Below, piece by piece: positions 7,188 through 13,892 of a stretch of DNA of 15,014 nucleotides. Under the pieces are notes generated by a model, which saw only the letters and a program-made list of their open reading frames with translations, did not search any database and was not told where the DNA came from. The stretch is from Deltaproteobacteria bacterium (GTDB lineage Bacteria > Desulfobacterota > Desulfarculia > Adiutricales > Adiutricaceae): NCBI GenBank assembly GCA_031277995.1, contig JAITLH010000004.1:1-15014 (forward strand). Direction: 5' to 3'. Both the position numbers and the translations under genes were made by a program. Positions within the stretch are counted from its first letter, which is position 1. Every line of letters begins with the position of its first letter.

Positions 7188-7229
7188 GGGGGGCCCGGGG
7201 CCCGGGGGCTGGGCCCTGGGGGGGGAGGG
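7188..7229. repeat. GGGCCC-rich palindromic tract
   Basis: A 42-bp run of only G and C plus two T and one A, built from overlapping GGGCCC/CCCGGG palindromes. The whole 7137-7581 stretch has no convincing gene. A 35-codon frame at 7513-7620 (MKIFRILG...) has no Shine-Dalgarno sequence and is probably chance. Confidence 0.6.
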
Positions 7230-7581
7230 CGATTTCGGGGGTGTTAGGGCTGGGGGTTTGTCGGCGAATAAAAACCCATTGGATAATTGGGCGTTCGGGT
7301 AGGAAATTTGATAAAGGTTTACGGTAGAGGGCTTTAAAATGGGTGGCGATTAGCGAATTTTGGGGCGCTGACTGGATAAGTGTGATTAGGAAGGTAATAT
7401 TTTTTTGGATTTTGGGAACTATTTAAGGGAGAATTGTGGGGAGTGGTTTTTATTGGCCGGGCGGCGGTGGCTTTATGAGAGTAAATGATTATTTAAGTTT
7501 TTAAGTTTTGCGATGAAAATATTTAGAATTCTCGGTAGATACGGACGGCAGAGGGAATTGATTGGGGAAATTGGGCAGCCC

Positions 7582-7610
7582 TTGCGTCCGGGGTCTAAGT
7601 TGTATACAAT
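7582..7610 (+). promoter_or_regulatory. Plus-strand sigma70-like promoter of the structured RNA
   Basis: TTGCGT (7582-7587), a 17-bp spacer and TACAAT (7605-7610) predict a start near 7617. The -10 box matches five of six consensus bases. No protein gene follows within 250 bp; a structured segment ending in a T8 terminator does. Confidence 0.5.
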
Positions 7611-7616
7611 ATGCCG

Positions 7617-7835
7617 ATGACCACTGTCGGTTGGGTTATCGTAGCGCGTTTATTGGGAATTGAGCGCGTCCAAAGGACGGTTTTCGCTTAACTTGGCCCG
7701 CGCGAAGGTGATTTTTTTTATTCATGATTTCCCGCGCTTAGGTCAATCGGTCCGGGGATTATGGGAAAAGGGAAGAATTTCCAACGACCGGCTTAGGGTT
7801 TTGGGCTGGCCTAGGGCCGGGGTGGCCTTTTTTTT
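7617..7835 (+). ncRNA. Candidate ~220-nt structured non-coding RNA with terminal T8 terminator
   Basis: Three nested elements are visible. An outer stem pairs GTCG(G)TTGG (7626-7634) with CCAACGAC (7781-7788). A middle stem pairs TGAGCGCG (7661-7668) with CGCGCTTA (7733-7740), extended across an internal loop by ATTG/CAAT. An inner CGTCC-AAA-GGACG hairpin lies near 7667-7679. The 3' end is a GGCC...GGCC hairpin followed by T8 (7828-7835). Rod-like nesting around a large internal loop, and the length, recall 6S RNA, but I recognise no conserved 6S sequence. A TTG-started frame across it (7660-7848) has no Shine-Dalgarno sequence and looks like noise. Confidence 0.4.
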
Positions 7836-7862
7836 GGCGCTTGGCTAAAAAAATGGTATAAT
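7834..7862 (+). promoter_or_regulatory. Near-consensus plus-strand promoter of the small hydrophobic peptide
   Basis: TTGGCG (7834-7839), a 17-bp spacer and a perfect TATAAT (7857-7862) predict a start near 7869, nine bases before an ATG. The -35 box begins inside the T8 tract that ends the preceding RNA, so the two units are packed back to back. Confidence 0.6.
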
Positions 7863-7877
7863 TGTGAAGTAAGAAAC

Positions 7878-7946
7878 ATGAATTTGCGCGATATTGTTTG
7901 TAAAGAGTTATTATGTTATTTTTTAATTTTTTTAGTAAAATTCTAG
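7878..7946 (+). CDS. Small hydrophobic peptide, 22 residues; candidate type I toxin-like peptide
   Basis: An ATG nine bases after the predicted transcription start opens 22 codons: a polar N-terminus (MNLRDIVCKE), a hydrophobic stretch (LLCYFLIFLV) and a Lys-Phe end before TAG. A short charged head plus one membrane-length hydrophobic stretch is typical of type I toxin peptides and other small membrane proteins, but there is no sequence match I can name. The Shine-Dalgarno sequence is poor (AAGTAAG). Codons 4-7 lie inside an 11-nt element exactly complementary to 8027-8037 downstream, which would hide the translation start in the full-length RNA. AT-rich DNA makes hydrophobic codons likely by chance, so the call rests on promoter, position and fold-back together. 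Confidence 0.35.
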   Translation: MNLRDIVCKELLCYFLIFLVKF

Positions 7947-8037
7947 GCTCATTTTTATTTTTATCTACAATCTTAGAGTCTTAATAAATATAACAAATTG
8001 TATAACGACTAAAAGAATGTTTACTTAACAATATCGC
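7888..8037 (+). repeat. Perfect 11-bp inverted repeat bracketing an AT-rich 128-bp segment
   Basis: GCGATATTGTT (7888-7898) and AACAATATCGC (8027-8037) are exact reverse complements. Beyond a 2-by-2 mismatch, TTT (7883-7885) also pairs with AAA (8040-8042). In the transcript starting near 7869 this joins the first codons of the peptide frame to the 3' part of the RNA. Read as DNA it could be the terminal repeats of a very small mobile element, but I see no flanking target duplication. Confidence 0.6.
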
Positions 8038-8058
8038 TAAAACCAATTAATTTTAATT

Positions 8059-8182
8059 CCACGAAAATGGCATCCCAGGGGAGCTTTTTGTGGGGTAGGC
8101 CTTTGGCCTGGGAAGGTTCCGATACTTAGCCTGAGGGTAAGTTGGGCCCAGGGCCCAGGGGCCAGGGCCCAGGGCCTAGGGC
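8059..8182 (+). repeat. Nine-pair hairpin followed by a 7-bp GGGCCCA tandem repeat
   Basis: CCACGAAAA (8059-8067) pairs with TTTTTGTGG (8085-8093) with one G-T wobble. From 8144 to 8182 a strict 7-bp repeat follows: units begin at 8144, 8151, 8158, 8165 and 8172 with consensus GGGCCCA, plus a partial sixth unit. None of this is coding in any convincing frame. Both elements would lie in the 3' part of the RNA starting at 7869. Confidence 0.55.
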
Positions 8183-8310
8183 GGGGAAATTTGGCCCACA
8201 AACCTTGGAGGAGAAACAAGTTTTGTGGGACTAAGGGGCCGTTTGGGCCTCGATAGGGGGGAGCCTGGATAGTCTGGAGGGTAAAATTGGGTGTGTTTTC
8301 GCTCCGGGCT

Positions 8311-8332
8311 TGGCCATAAGGCTGTTTTTTTT
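8311..8332 (+). terminator. Plus-strand intrinsic terminator upstream of mltD
   Basis: TGGCC (8311-8315) pairs with GGCTG (8320-8324), including two wobble pairs, around an ATAA loop, and is followed at once by T8 (8325-8332). It lies 24 bp before the mltD promoter and would end transcripts from the 7834-7862 promoter, insulating mltD. The stem is weak and the T-run is good. Confidence 0.45.
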
Positions 8333-8355
8333 ATTTTGTTTAACCGTACTCAACC

Positions 8356-8384
8356 TTGATAGATTAAATCTTTAGTCTAATAAT
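8356..8384 (+). promoter_or_regulatory. Promoter of mltD with a palindrome in the spacer
   Basis: TTGATA (8356-8361), a 16-bp spacer and TAATAA (8378-8383) form a good sigma70-type promoter in an AT-rich island, predicting a leader of about 155 nt. An 11-bp palindrome, AGATTAAATCT (8361-8371), sits between the boxes and could be an operator. A small GTCCG-CTAA-CGGAC hairpin (8463-8476) lies in the leader, about 70 nt before the mltD start codon. Confidence 0.5.
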
Positions 8385-8547
8385 TAAAAAATAAATATAA
8401 AATCGGCTAATGGGCAAAATTAGCTGTAATGGGCTTTCGTTTAAGCCTAGTTGCTTTCTTTTGTCCGCTAACGGACGGGTCGTTTGCGACTTGATTGGTC
8501 CTTAGCGCGTGTCGCGTCGGTTTTCGAAGGCGATTTCAGGTGTTTCT

Positions 8548-11500
8548 ATGAAAAATGTCAGACTGTCGGGCTTGGCCACCCTTTGTTGGGCCATGGCCGT
8601 GGCTTTCGCGATTAGTTCCTGCGGCTCGTCCACCGGGCGAGATTCCACCATTGGGCGGCAAGCTTCCCAGGTGGCCAGGGAGGGACGCTCGTCGGGCGGT
8701 CAAAAATATTACCAATTGGGCCCTCAGTTTGAGGAAAGACTCGATCAGATGGTCGGGCAAGAGATCATGGCCCTCGCCGGACATCGCGAGGACATGCCCT
8801 TGGAACTTAATCAAGAAGTATTGGTTAACCTAAGATATTTTTTAAACGACGCCCGGGGCTTTATGATTAGATCTTTGTCCCGAGGCCAAAAATACATCCC
8901 CATGATGAAGGCCATTTTGCGCCAAAAGGGTTTGCCGGAAGACTTGGTCTACATGGCCTTAATCGAAAGCGGTTTTAGGACCGAGGCCGTCTCCCACGCC
9001 AGCGCCGTGGGCCCTTGGCAGTTTATCGCTTCCACCGGCCGGAATTACGGTTTGGTCATAAACGAATATATGGACGAGAGGATGGATCCGGTCAAATCCA
9101 CCTACGCCGCCGCCGATTACCTCATAGCCTTGCACGACATGTTCAATTCTTGGCCCTTGGCCATCGCGGCCTACAATACGGGCGAAGCCAAGATCATGCG
9201 GGGCATGAAGGATCCCAACACGGATAACTATTGGGACATGGCCAAAAGGGACGGCTTTTTGGCCAATGAGACCAAAAGATACGTGCCCAGCTTTCTGGCC
9301 GCGGCCATCATCTCCAAAGATCCCCAAGCCTACGGCCTGGAAATCGAATCCAGCCCCCCGGACGCCTGGGAAGACGTAATCGTCCCGCAACCTTTGGCCC
9401 TTTCCGTCGCGGCGGAACTTTCGGGCAGTAGTTTGGATCGCATTAAAGAATTAAATCCCCATTTGAAGAGAAACGCCACCCCGCCCAATGAAACCAACTT
9501 CGTTTTGAGGGTGCCCGAGGGGAGCAGGGCCACTTTTTATCGCATGTACGCCCAGCTGCCGGAGTCAAAGCGGGGGGGCGGCTTAATTACCTACACGGCC
9601 CGTCGGGGCGAAACCGTGGAACAGGTGGCCAGTCGCCATGGCCTTACCCCATCGGTGGTTAGCCAATACAACGACGTCTCCGAAAAAACCCGTTTGGCCA
9701 GCGGCCAGACTTTGGTTCTCCCCTCCACCATGCCGCCCGAAACGACCGACACCGTCGTGGCCGCGGCCCAGAGGCAAAGGCCCCGGCCCGCCCCGGCCTA
9801 TTCGCCGCCCGTGGTTATCGTAAGCGACGAGCCGCCGACGCCGCCGGCGCCCCCAGTGGCCGTGGCCCAAGCGCCAAGCGGAAGGCCCGGTTCAACCCAG
9901 CCCCAAAGGCCCACGGTCGTGGCCTCCAACCAAGTTAGGAGGCCCCAGGTCATCGATTCCATCAGTCACCGGGTCCGCTCGGGCGATACCATTTTGGGCA
10001 TAGCCAAACTATACGGGGTCAAGGCCGAGCAGATTAAATCCGACAATAAGCTGGCCTCAAACAACATAAGGGAAGGCCAGATCTTAAACATCCGTTCAAA
10101 TCTTCCCCTCACCGCCTCCAACGGTTCCAGGTCAAGCCGAAACACCTGGGTTCAGGTCTCCGAAGGCGTCCCGGCTTCCCACACGGTTACCTCCGGTGAG
10201 ACCATCAGTACCATCGCCGCCAATTACAAGGTCAGCCAAAGGCAGCTCATGGATTTAAACGGCCTGACCAGCGCCAATATCAGGGTAGGCCAAAAGCTAA
10301 AAATAGGAACCGTTCCGGCCCCCCCGTCAAAAGTCACCGGCGGGGCCGACTATAAGGTCGTGGCCGGGGACACCGTCAGCACCATCGCCGATCGTTACGG
10401 GCTCACTTCCGAAGAGTTAAGGCAGATCAATAACCTGGCCAGCAATAACCTTAGGATCGGCCAAGTCTTGAAAGTTCCGGCCATAAAGACGACCGCCACG
10501 GCCAGCGCCGCCAAAACCGACTCCACCCCCAGTGAATACCAGGTCAGGGAAGGCGATACCATCAGCGGGATCGCCCAGCGCATGGGCGTAAAAGAAGAAA
10601 ACATCAGAAAATTAAACGATATTTCCGACGATTTAATCAACGCCGGACAAACCCTAAAAGTCGCCGCCGGGGGCACGGTTGAAAGGGAATACGTGGTCGT
10701 GGCCGGGGACACCGTCAGTACCATCGCCGATCGAAATAAAATGACCTCGGCCGATCTTAGGCGGCTAAATAACCTTACCGGCGACAATCTGAGGATTGGC
10801 CAGAAACTTAAGGTTTTGGAAGGGGGCGGCTCAAGCCAAAGGACCCAAGTCGCCTCGGCGGCGAGCCGGGGATCGGATGCCGGGACCGGGGAAACCCAAA
10901 GCGCCCAGAGGAGCCCAGAACCGGGTTCCGAGGTTTACGTGGTTCAAAGCGGCGACACGGTAAGCCAGATCGCCGAACGGTTCAATATGCGCTCGGCCGA
11001 TTTAAGGGCTTTAAATAACCTTCCCAACGACGGCATCAGGCCCGGCCAGAGGTTGGCCGTTTCGGCCTCGGCCGCGAGGGCCTCCGACTCTTCGTCGTCT
11101 TCTCAAGCCGCGGCCCAGAGGTCAAGCGCCCAGGCCTCGGCGGGATCCATTAACGCCTCGGACACTTACGTGGTCCAAAGCGGCGACACGGTCAGCCAGA
11201 TCGCCGAGCGTTTTGGGATGAGTTCGGCCGATCTTAGGCAGGTCAATAATTTAAACGACGACGCCATCAGGATCGGCCAGAGGCTTTTCGTTTCCGGCGG
11301 CTCCCCGTCCGGGACTAGGCCAAGCGCCCAGGCCGCGAGCTCCCAGGGCGCGGGTTCACAGGCCGCTAGCTCCCAGGCTTCCTCAGGCTCGGCCAGAAGT
11401 TCCGGGGACACTTACGTGGTCCAAATCGGCGACACCGTAAGCCAAATAGCCGAGCGTTTCGGGATGAGGTCGGCCGATCTTAGGCAGCTCAATAATCTAT

Positions 11501-12003
11501 CCGACGACGCCATCAGGATCGGCCAAAAACTAATCGTTTCCGGCGGCTCCCCGTCCGGGACTAGGCCAAGCGCCCAAGCCGGGAGCTCCCAAGCCGGGAG
11601 CTCACAGGCCGCGGGCTCCCAGGCCGCGGGCTCCCAGGCCGCTAGCTCCCAGGCTACCTCGGGCTCGGCCAGAAGTTCCGGGGATACTTACGTGGTCCAA
11701 AACGGCGACACCGTTAGCCAGATTGCCGAACGTTTCGGGATGAGGTCGGCCGATCTGCGCTCCCTTAATAACCTGTCTGGGGACAATATTAGGGTTGGCC
11801 AAAAGCTAGCCGTTAAGGGGGCCAGGGTGACCCAAGCCGCCTCCACTTCCGGTTCCTCCGGTTCCGGCACCTATAAAGTGGTTCCGGGCGACACCATGTA
11901 TTCCATAGCCAATAAGCACAAACTGACCGTCGATAAGCTAAAATCCTTAAACGATAAGCAAAACGATATTGTCCGTCCAGGCGAAATACTAAAAGTCATG
12001 TAA
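8548..12003 (+). CDS. mltD: MltD-type lytic transglycosylase lipoprotein with eleven LysM domains
   Basis: The ATG at 8548 is chosen over an in-frame GTG at 8509 because AGGTG lies 5 nt upstream and it gives a clean lipoprotein signal (CWAMAVAFAISSC, Cys25, Gly next). The product is 1151 residues. Residues about 110-265 are a family 1 SLT domain: catalytic Glu140 in ALIESGF, then SHASAVGPWQFIASTG, AIAAYNTGE and KRYVPSFLAA. The enzyme cleaves the MurNAc-GlcNAc bond to form 1,6-anhydro ends and is probably anchored in the outer membrane. From about residue 347 there are eleven LysM domains, beginning near bases 9586, 9961, 10180, 10351, 10534, 10687, 10933, 11164, 11410, 11686 and 11869; MltD of enteric bacteria has two or three. 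Ser/Ala/Gln/Gly-rich linkers separate domains 6-11. The gene is monocistronic, with its own promoter and a terminator shared with hdrB. Confidence 0.95.
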   Translation: MKNVRLSGLATLCWAMAVAFAISSCGSSTGRDSTIGRQASQVAREGRSSGGQKYYQLGPQFEERLDQMVGQEIMALAGHREDMPLELNQEVLVNLRYFLNDARGFMIRSLSRGQKYIPMMKAILRQKGLPEDLVYMALIESGFRTEAVSHASAVGPWQFIASTGRNYGLVINEYMDERMDPVKSTYAAADYLIALHDMFNSWPLAIAAYNTGEAKIMRGMKDPNTDNYWDMAKRDGFLANETKRYVPSFLAAAIISKDPQAYGLEIESSPPDAWEDVIVPQPLALSVAAELSGSSLDRIKELNPHLKRNATPPNETNFVLRVPEGSRATFYRMYAQLPESKRGGGLITYTARRGETVEQVASRHGLTPSVVSQYNDVSEKTRLASGQTLVLPSTMPPETTDTVVAAAQRQRPRPAPAYSPPVVIVSDEPPTPPAPPVAVAQAPSGRPGSTQPQRPTVVASNQVRRPQVIDSISHRVRSGDTILGIAKLYGVKAEQIKSDNKLASNNIREGQILNIRSNLPLTASNGSRSSRNTWVQVSEGVPASHTVTSGETISTIAANYKVSQRQLMDLNGLTSANIRVGQKLKIGTVPAPPSKVTGGADYKVVAGDTVSTIADRYGLTSEELRQINNLASNNLRIGQVLKVPAIKTTATASAAKTDSTPSEYQVREGDTISGIAQRMGVKEENIRKLNDISDDLINAGQTLKVAAGGTVEREYVVVAGDTVSTIADRNKMTSADLRRLNNLTGDNLRIGQKLKVLEGGGSSQRTQVASAASRGSDAGTGETQSAQRSPEPGSEVYVVQSGDTVSQIAERFNMRSADLRALNNLPNDGIRPGQRLAVSASAARASDSSSSSQAAAQRSSAQASAGSINASDTYVVQSGDTVSQIAERFGMSSADLRQVNNLNDDAIRIGQRLFVSGGSPSGTRPSAQAASSQGAGSQAASSQASSGSARSSGDTYVVQIGDTVSQIAERFGMRSADLRQLNNLSDDAIRIGQKLIVSGGSPSGTRPSAQAGSSQAGSSQAAGSQAAGSQAASSQATSGSARSSGDTYVVQNGDTVSQIAERFGMRSADLRSLNNLSGDNIRVGQKLAVKGARVTQAASTSGSSGSGTYKVVPGDTMYSIANKHKLTVDKLKSLNDKQNDIVRPGEILKVM
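11161..11817 (+). repeat. Recent tandem duplication of LysM-plus-linker units inside mltD
   Basis: The domains starting at codons 11161, 11407 and 11683 are nearly identical in DNA, with steps of 246 and 276 bp, both multiples of three. The linkers after the first two share a long run beginning GGCGGCTCCCCGTCC. Inside the second linker a 15-bp unit (AGSSQ/AAGSQ-type pentapeptide) repeats five times at 11578-11652. Nested repeats that keep the frame suggest ongoing copy-number change by slippage or recombination. Confidence 0.85.
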
Positions 12004-12024
12004 CAAGAAAGCAAAACCAGAAAC

Positions 12025-12062
12025 GAAAAAAGCGGTCCCTCAATTGAGAGACCGCTTTTTTT
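12025..12062. terminator. Bidirectional intrinsic terminator between mltD and hdrB
   Basis: AGCGGTC (12031-12037) pairs with GACCGCT (12050-12056), with an inner CTCAATTGAG palindrome. A5 precedes it and seven T residues end the arm on the plus strand. It lies 22 bp after the mltD stop and about 35 bp after the hdrB stop on the opposite strand, so it serves both genes. Confidence 0.9.
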
Positions 12063-12095
12063 ACGAGCAGGTTTGTGGGGGTTTCCGGAAAACGC

Positions 12096-12974
12096 TTAAC
12101 CCCAGAGACCGGCCTTTTTCAAAACCGGGATGGGATCGATTAGGTGGTATTTCCACCAGTCCTCATGATCGGAGGCTTTTTCGCCTAAGTATAGCGCTAA
12201 GAGCTGGTTTAGGTGAAAAACAGGGATTTTGTTGTTCATTCGAGCGGACACTTCCCTCATTTCTATGTTCATTTGGCACATAGCGCAAGTGGTGACGATG
12301 CAGTCTCCGCCTGATTCGTAGACGCTGCCTGCGATTTGAGTGATTAGCTCTTCCGCGATGTCAGGGTAGACGGCCGAAACGAAGGCGCTGCAGCACTTGT
12401 GCGGATAAGGGTAAGTGATGACGTCGGCCCCGGTCTCGGTCACGATCCTTTCCACCGTATCCCTGGGCGGTCCCACGGGGCGTAGATACTTGGGGTACAT
12501 GGCTCCGCACCCGTAGTACACCGCGACTTTAAGGCCTTTTAGCGGTTGGGTGTTTTCAAACTCGACCGACTTGAGCCTGGCCAAGTTAAAGACGTGGTGG
12601 TAGAGATCGTAGATGTTGAGGATGGGGTCGCTGAGGTTGATACGGCCAAACTGATCCTCGTATTTTTTGAGGGTCTCGGGTTCGTTGGCCAAGTGATATT
12701 GGGCCGAGGTCCAATTGCGGTAGCAGTTGGGGCAGGGGATAATGATCGGGCGGCCTTTGGGGGATTTGGAAAGATTCCTGGCGCCCATGGCGGTCCCGAT
12801 TTCGTGGTTTACGGCGTGGCCCGAGGAAGAGCCGCAGCAATTCCAGTCCTCGATCTCGTAGAGTTTGATCTTGAGTTTTTCCAGGACCAAATCCATGGGC
12901 AGATTCGATTCCTCAACGCCGGTCTTCATGGTGCACCCAGGGTAATAGGTGGCTTCCATCAAATACTCTGACAT
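12096..12974 (-). CDS. hdrB: HdrB-like heterodisulfide reductase subunit (CCG-domain iron-sulfur protein)
   Basis: The 292-residue product begins at the ATG at 12974 (MSEYLMEATYYPGC), which has GGAGG 7 nt upstream; an ATG nine codons further upstream lacks this. Two cysteine-rich CCG domains are present: C14, C46-C47, C81-x-x-C84, and C156, C194-C195, C230-x-x-C233. This spacing is that of HdrB, whose two unusual non-cubane [4Fe-4S] clusters carry out disulfide reduction. The second domain reads CCS rather than CCG. It follows hdrC by 11 nt and is surely co-transcribed. In non-methanogens such pairs shuttle electrons between ferredoxin/flavin partners and thiol-disulfide or quinone pools. The flavoprotein HdrA is not in the window, so the partner is unknown. 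Cytoplasmic, with no signal peptide. Confidence 0.85.
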   Translation of the reverse strand: MSEYLMEATYYPGCTMKTGVEESNLPMDLVLEKLKIKLYEIEDWNCCGSSSGHAVNHEIGTAMGARNLSKSPKGRPIIIPCPNCYRNWTSAQYHLANEPETLKKYEDQFGRINLSDPILNIYDLYHHVFNLARLKSVEFENTQPLKGLKVAVYYGCGAMYPKYLRPVGPPRDTVERIVTETGADVITYPYPHKCCSAFVSAVYPDIAEELITQIAGSVYESGGDCIVTTCAMCQMNIEMREVSARMNNKIPVFHLNQLLALYLGEKASDHEDWWKYHLIDPIPVLKKAGLWG

Positions 12975-12985
12975 GGTTTGGCCTC

Positions 12986-13591
12986 CTACCTGTCGCGCCA
13001 TTCGCCGACAACGATTTTGCGGACCTGGGAAATGCCCGAACTCATCAGGCGAGAAGGGAGTAGGTGGAGCTTACGCATAAGAATCATCTTGACTCCCAAA
13101 AAGGCGTCTTGCATCCAAGCTTTTGGGCCGCTTCCGATGGTGAAAAGCTTATGGAGCCCCATCAGCTCGACCTTGGAGGACCGGCCGTGAAAGCGGACCG
13201 AGAGCAAAAAAGCTCTATGGAACTCGAAAATGGGCTTGTCACCTATGGGATACTTTCCTTTGAGGCACTCCTCGCGCAAATAGTCCATGACTCCGGCGAT
13301 GTTGATGGCCATGGGGCAAACGGCGGCGCAGGCATGGCAACCCGCGCAGCGCCAGATGGTTGTTGAGGTCAACGCCTCCTTCTTAAGTCCGAGAACCGCC
13401 AGCCGCATGATACCGTGAGGACCGTAGTCCATGTACGAGTACATGGGGCACCCGCCTGAGCAACTCATGCAAGTTAGGCAGGAATTGAGATCGGTGCCGG
13501 CCACCTTGCCAATTTCTTTGGCAAAGTTTAGGTCGCTGTCACTCATGCTGATTGGTTCCGCGGATGAGAATTTCTTCTCTTCCTTGTCCAT
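12986..13591 (-). CDS. hdrC: HdrC-like ferredoxin subunit of heterodisulfide reductase
   Basis: The 201-residue protein has two classical [4Fe-4S] motifs: C38-x2-C41-x2-C44-x3-C48-P and C82-x2-C85-x2-C88-x3-C92-P. The spacing, the MSCSGGCPM and CHACAAVCPM contexts and the adjoining hdrB identify it as HdrC, the electron-relay subunit passing electrons to HdrB. It has about 40 residues before the first cluster and a roughly 105-residue C-terminal region (NIAGVMDYLREECLKGKYPIG...), usual for HdrC. The ATG at 13591 has AAGGAG 6 nt upstream. It is the first gene of the pair, preceded by a promoter and a leader of about 175 nt. There is no membrane segment, so it is not a DsrM/HmeC-type membrane subunit. 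Confidence 0.85.
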   Translation of the reverse strand: MDKEEKKFSSAEPISMSDSDLNFAKEIGKVAGTDLNSCLTCMSCSGGCPMYSYMDYGPHGIMRLAVLGLKKEALTSTTIWRCAGCHACAAVCPMAINIAGVMDYLREECLKGKYPIGDKPIFEFHRAFLLSVRFHGRSSKVELMGLHKLFTIGSGPKAWMQDAFLGVKMILMRKLHLLPSRLMSSGISQVRKIVVGEWRDR

Positions 13592-13772
13592 TATATGCTC
13601 CTTCGGAGTTGGGTGGTTGGGAGCGGAAAATATCGGACGATCCGCGGCCGAGTGAGGAGAGTGGGGCGGCGGTTAGCCGGATTACTCATGACGCCAAAGG
13701 CGGCCTTAATCCCCTCTTGACTCAAACCCGGGACGGATCCAACGTTTTCACTTTGCTCCTTTGGTTTCATCA

Positions 13773-13801
13773 ATGATAACACCGCCGGATTAAAAGGGCA
13801 A
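13773..13801 (-). promoter_or_regulatory. Promoter of hdrC-hdrB with a long leader
   Basis: On the minus strand TTGCCC (13801-13796), a 17-bp spacer and TATCAT (13778-13773) predict a start near 13766, about 175 nt before the hdrC start. The leader holds a nine-codon GTG frame (13751) with AAGGAG 4 nt before it, and a 59-codon ATG frame whose TAA overlaps the hdrC ATG as TAATG. Neither peptide looks convincing. The rest of 13592-13892 shows no gene and no clear terminator for the permease. Confidence 0.45.
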
Positions 13802-13892
13802 GGTTTTTTATTGACAGGGCAAAAGCGTTAAATTTATTCATTTGGCCCAAGGTTCACGCGTCCAATGGGCGGCGTGATTTTGTTGGCTTTTT

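Noticed and set aside
7888..8037. MITE-like mobile element based on the 11-bp inverted repeat
   Set aside because: No target-site duplication at either end; the repeat is better explained as RNA fold-back, though not excluded.
8410..8505. 31-codon frame in the mltD leader
   Set aside because: No Shine-Dalgarno sequence and no recognisable pattern; probably chance in a long leader.
13591..13782. Minus frame of up to 63 codons ending TAATG at the hdrC start
   Set aside because: The overlap suggests coupling, but the start has no Shine-Dalgarno sequence and the composition looks non-coding; recorded only as a note in the leader.
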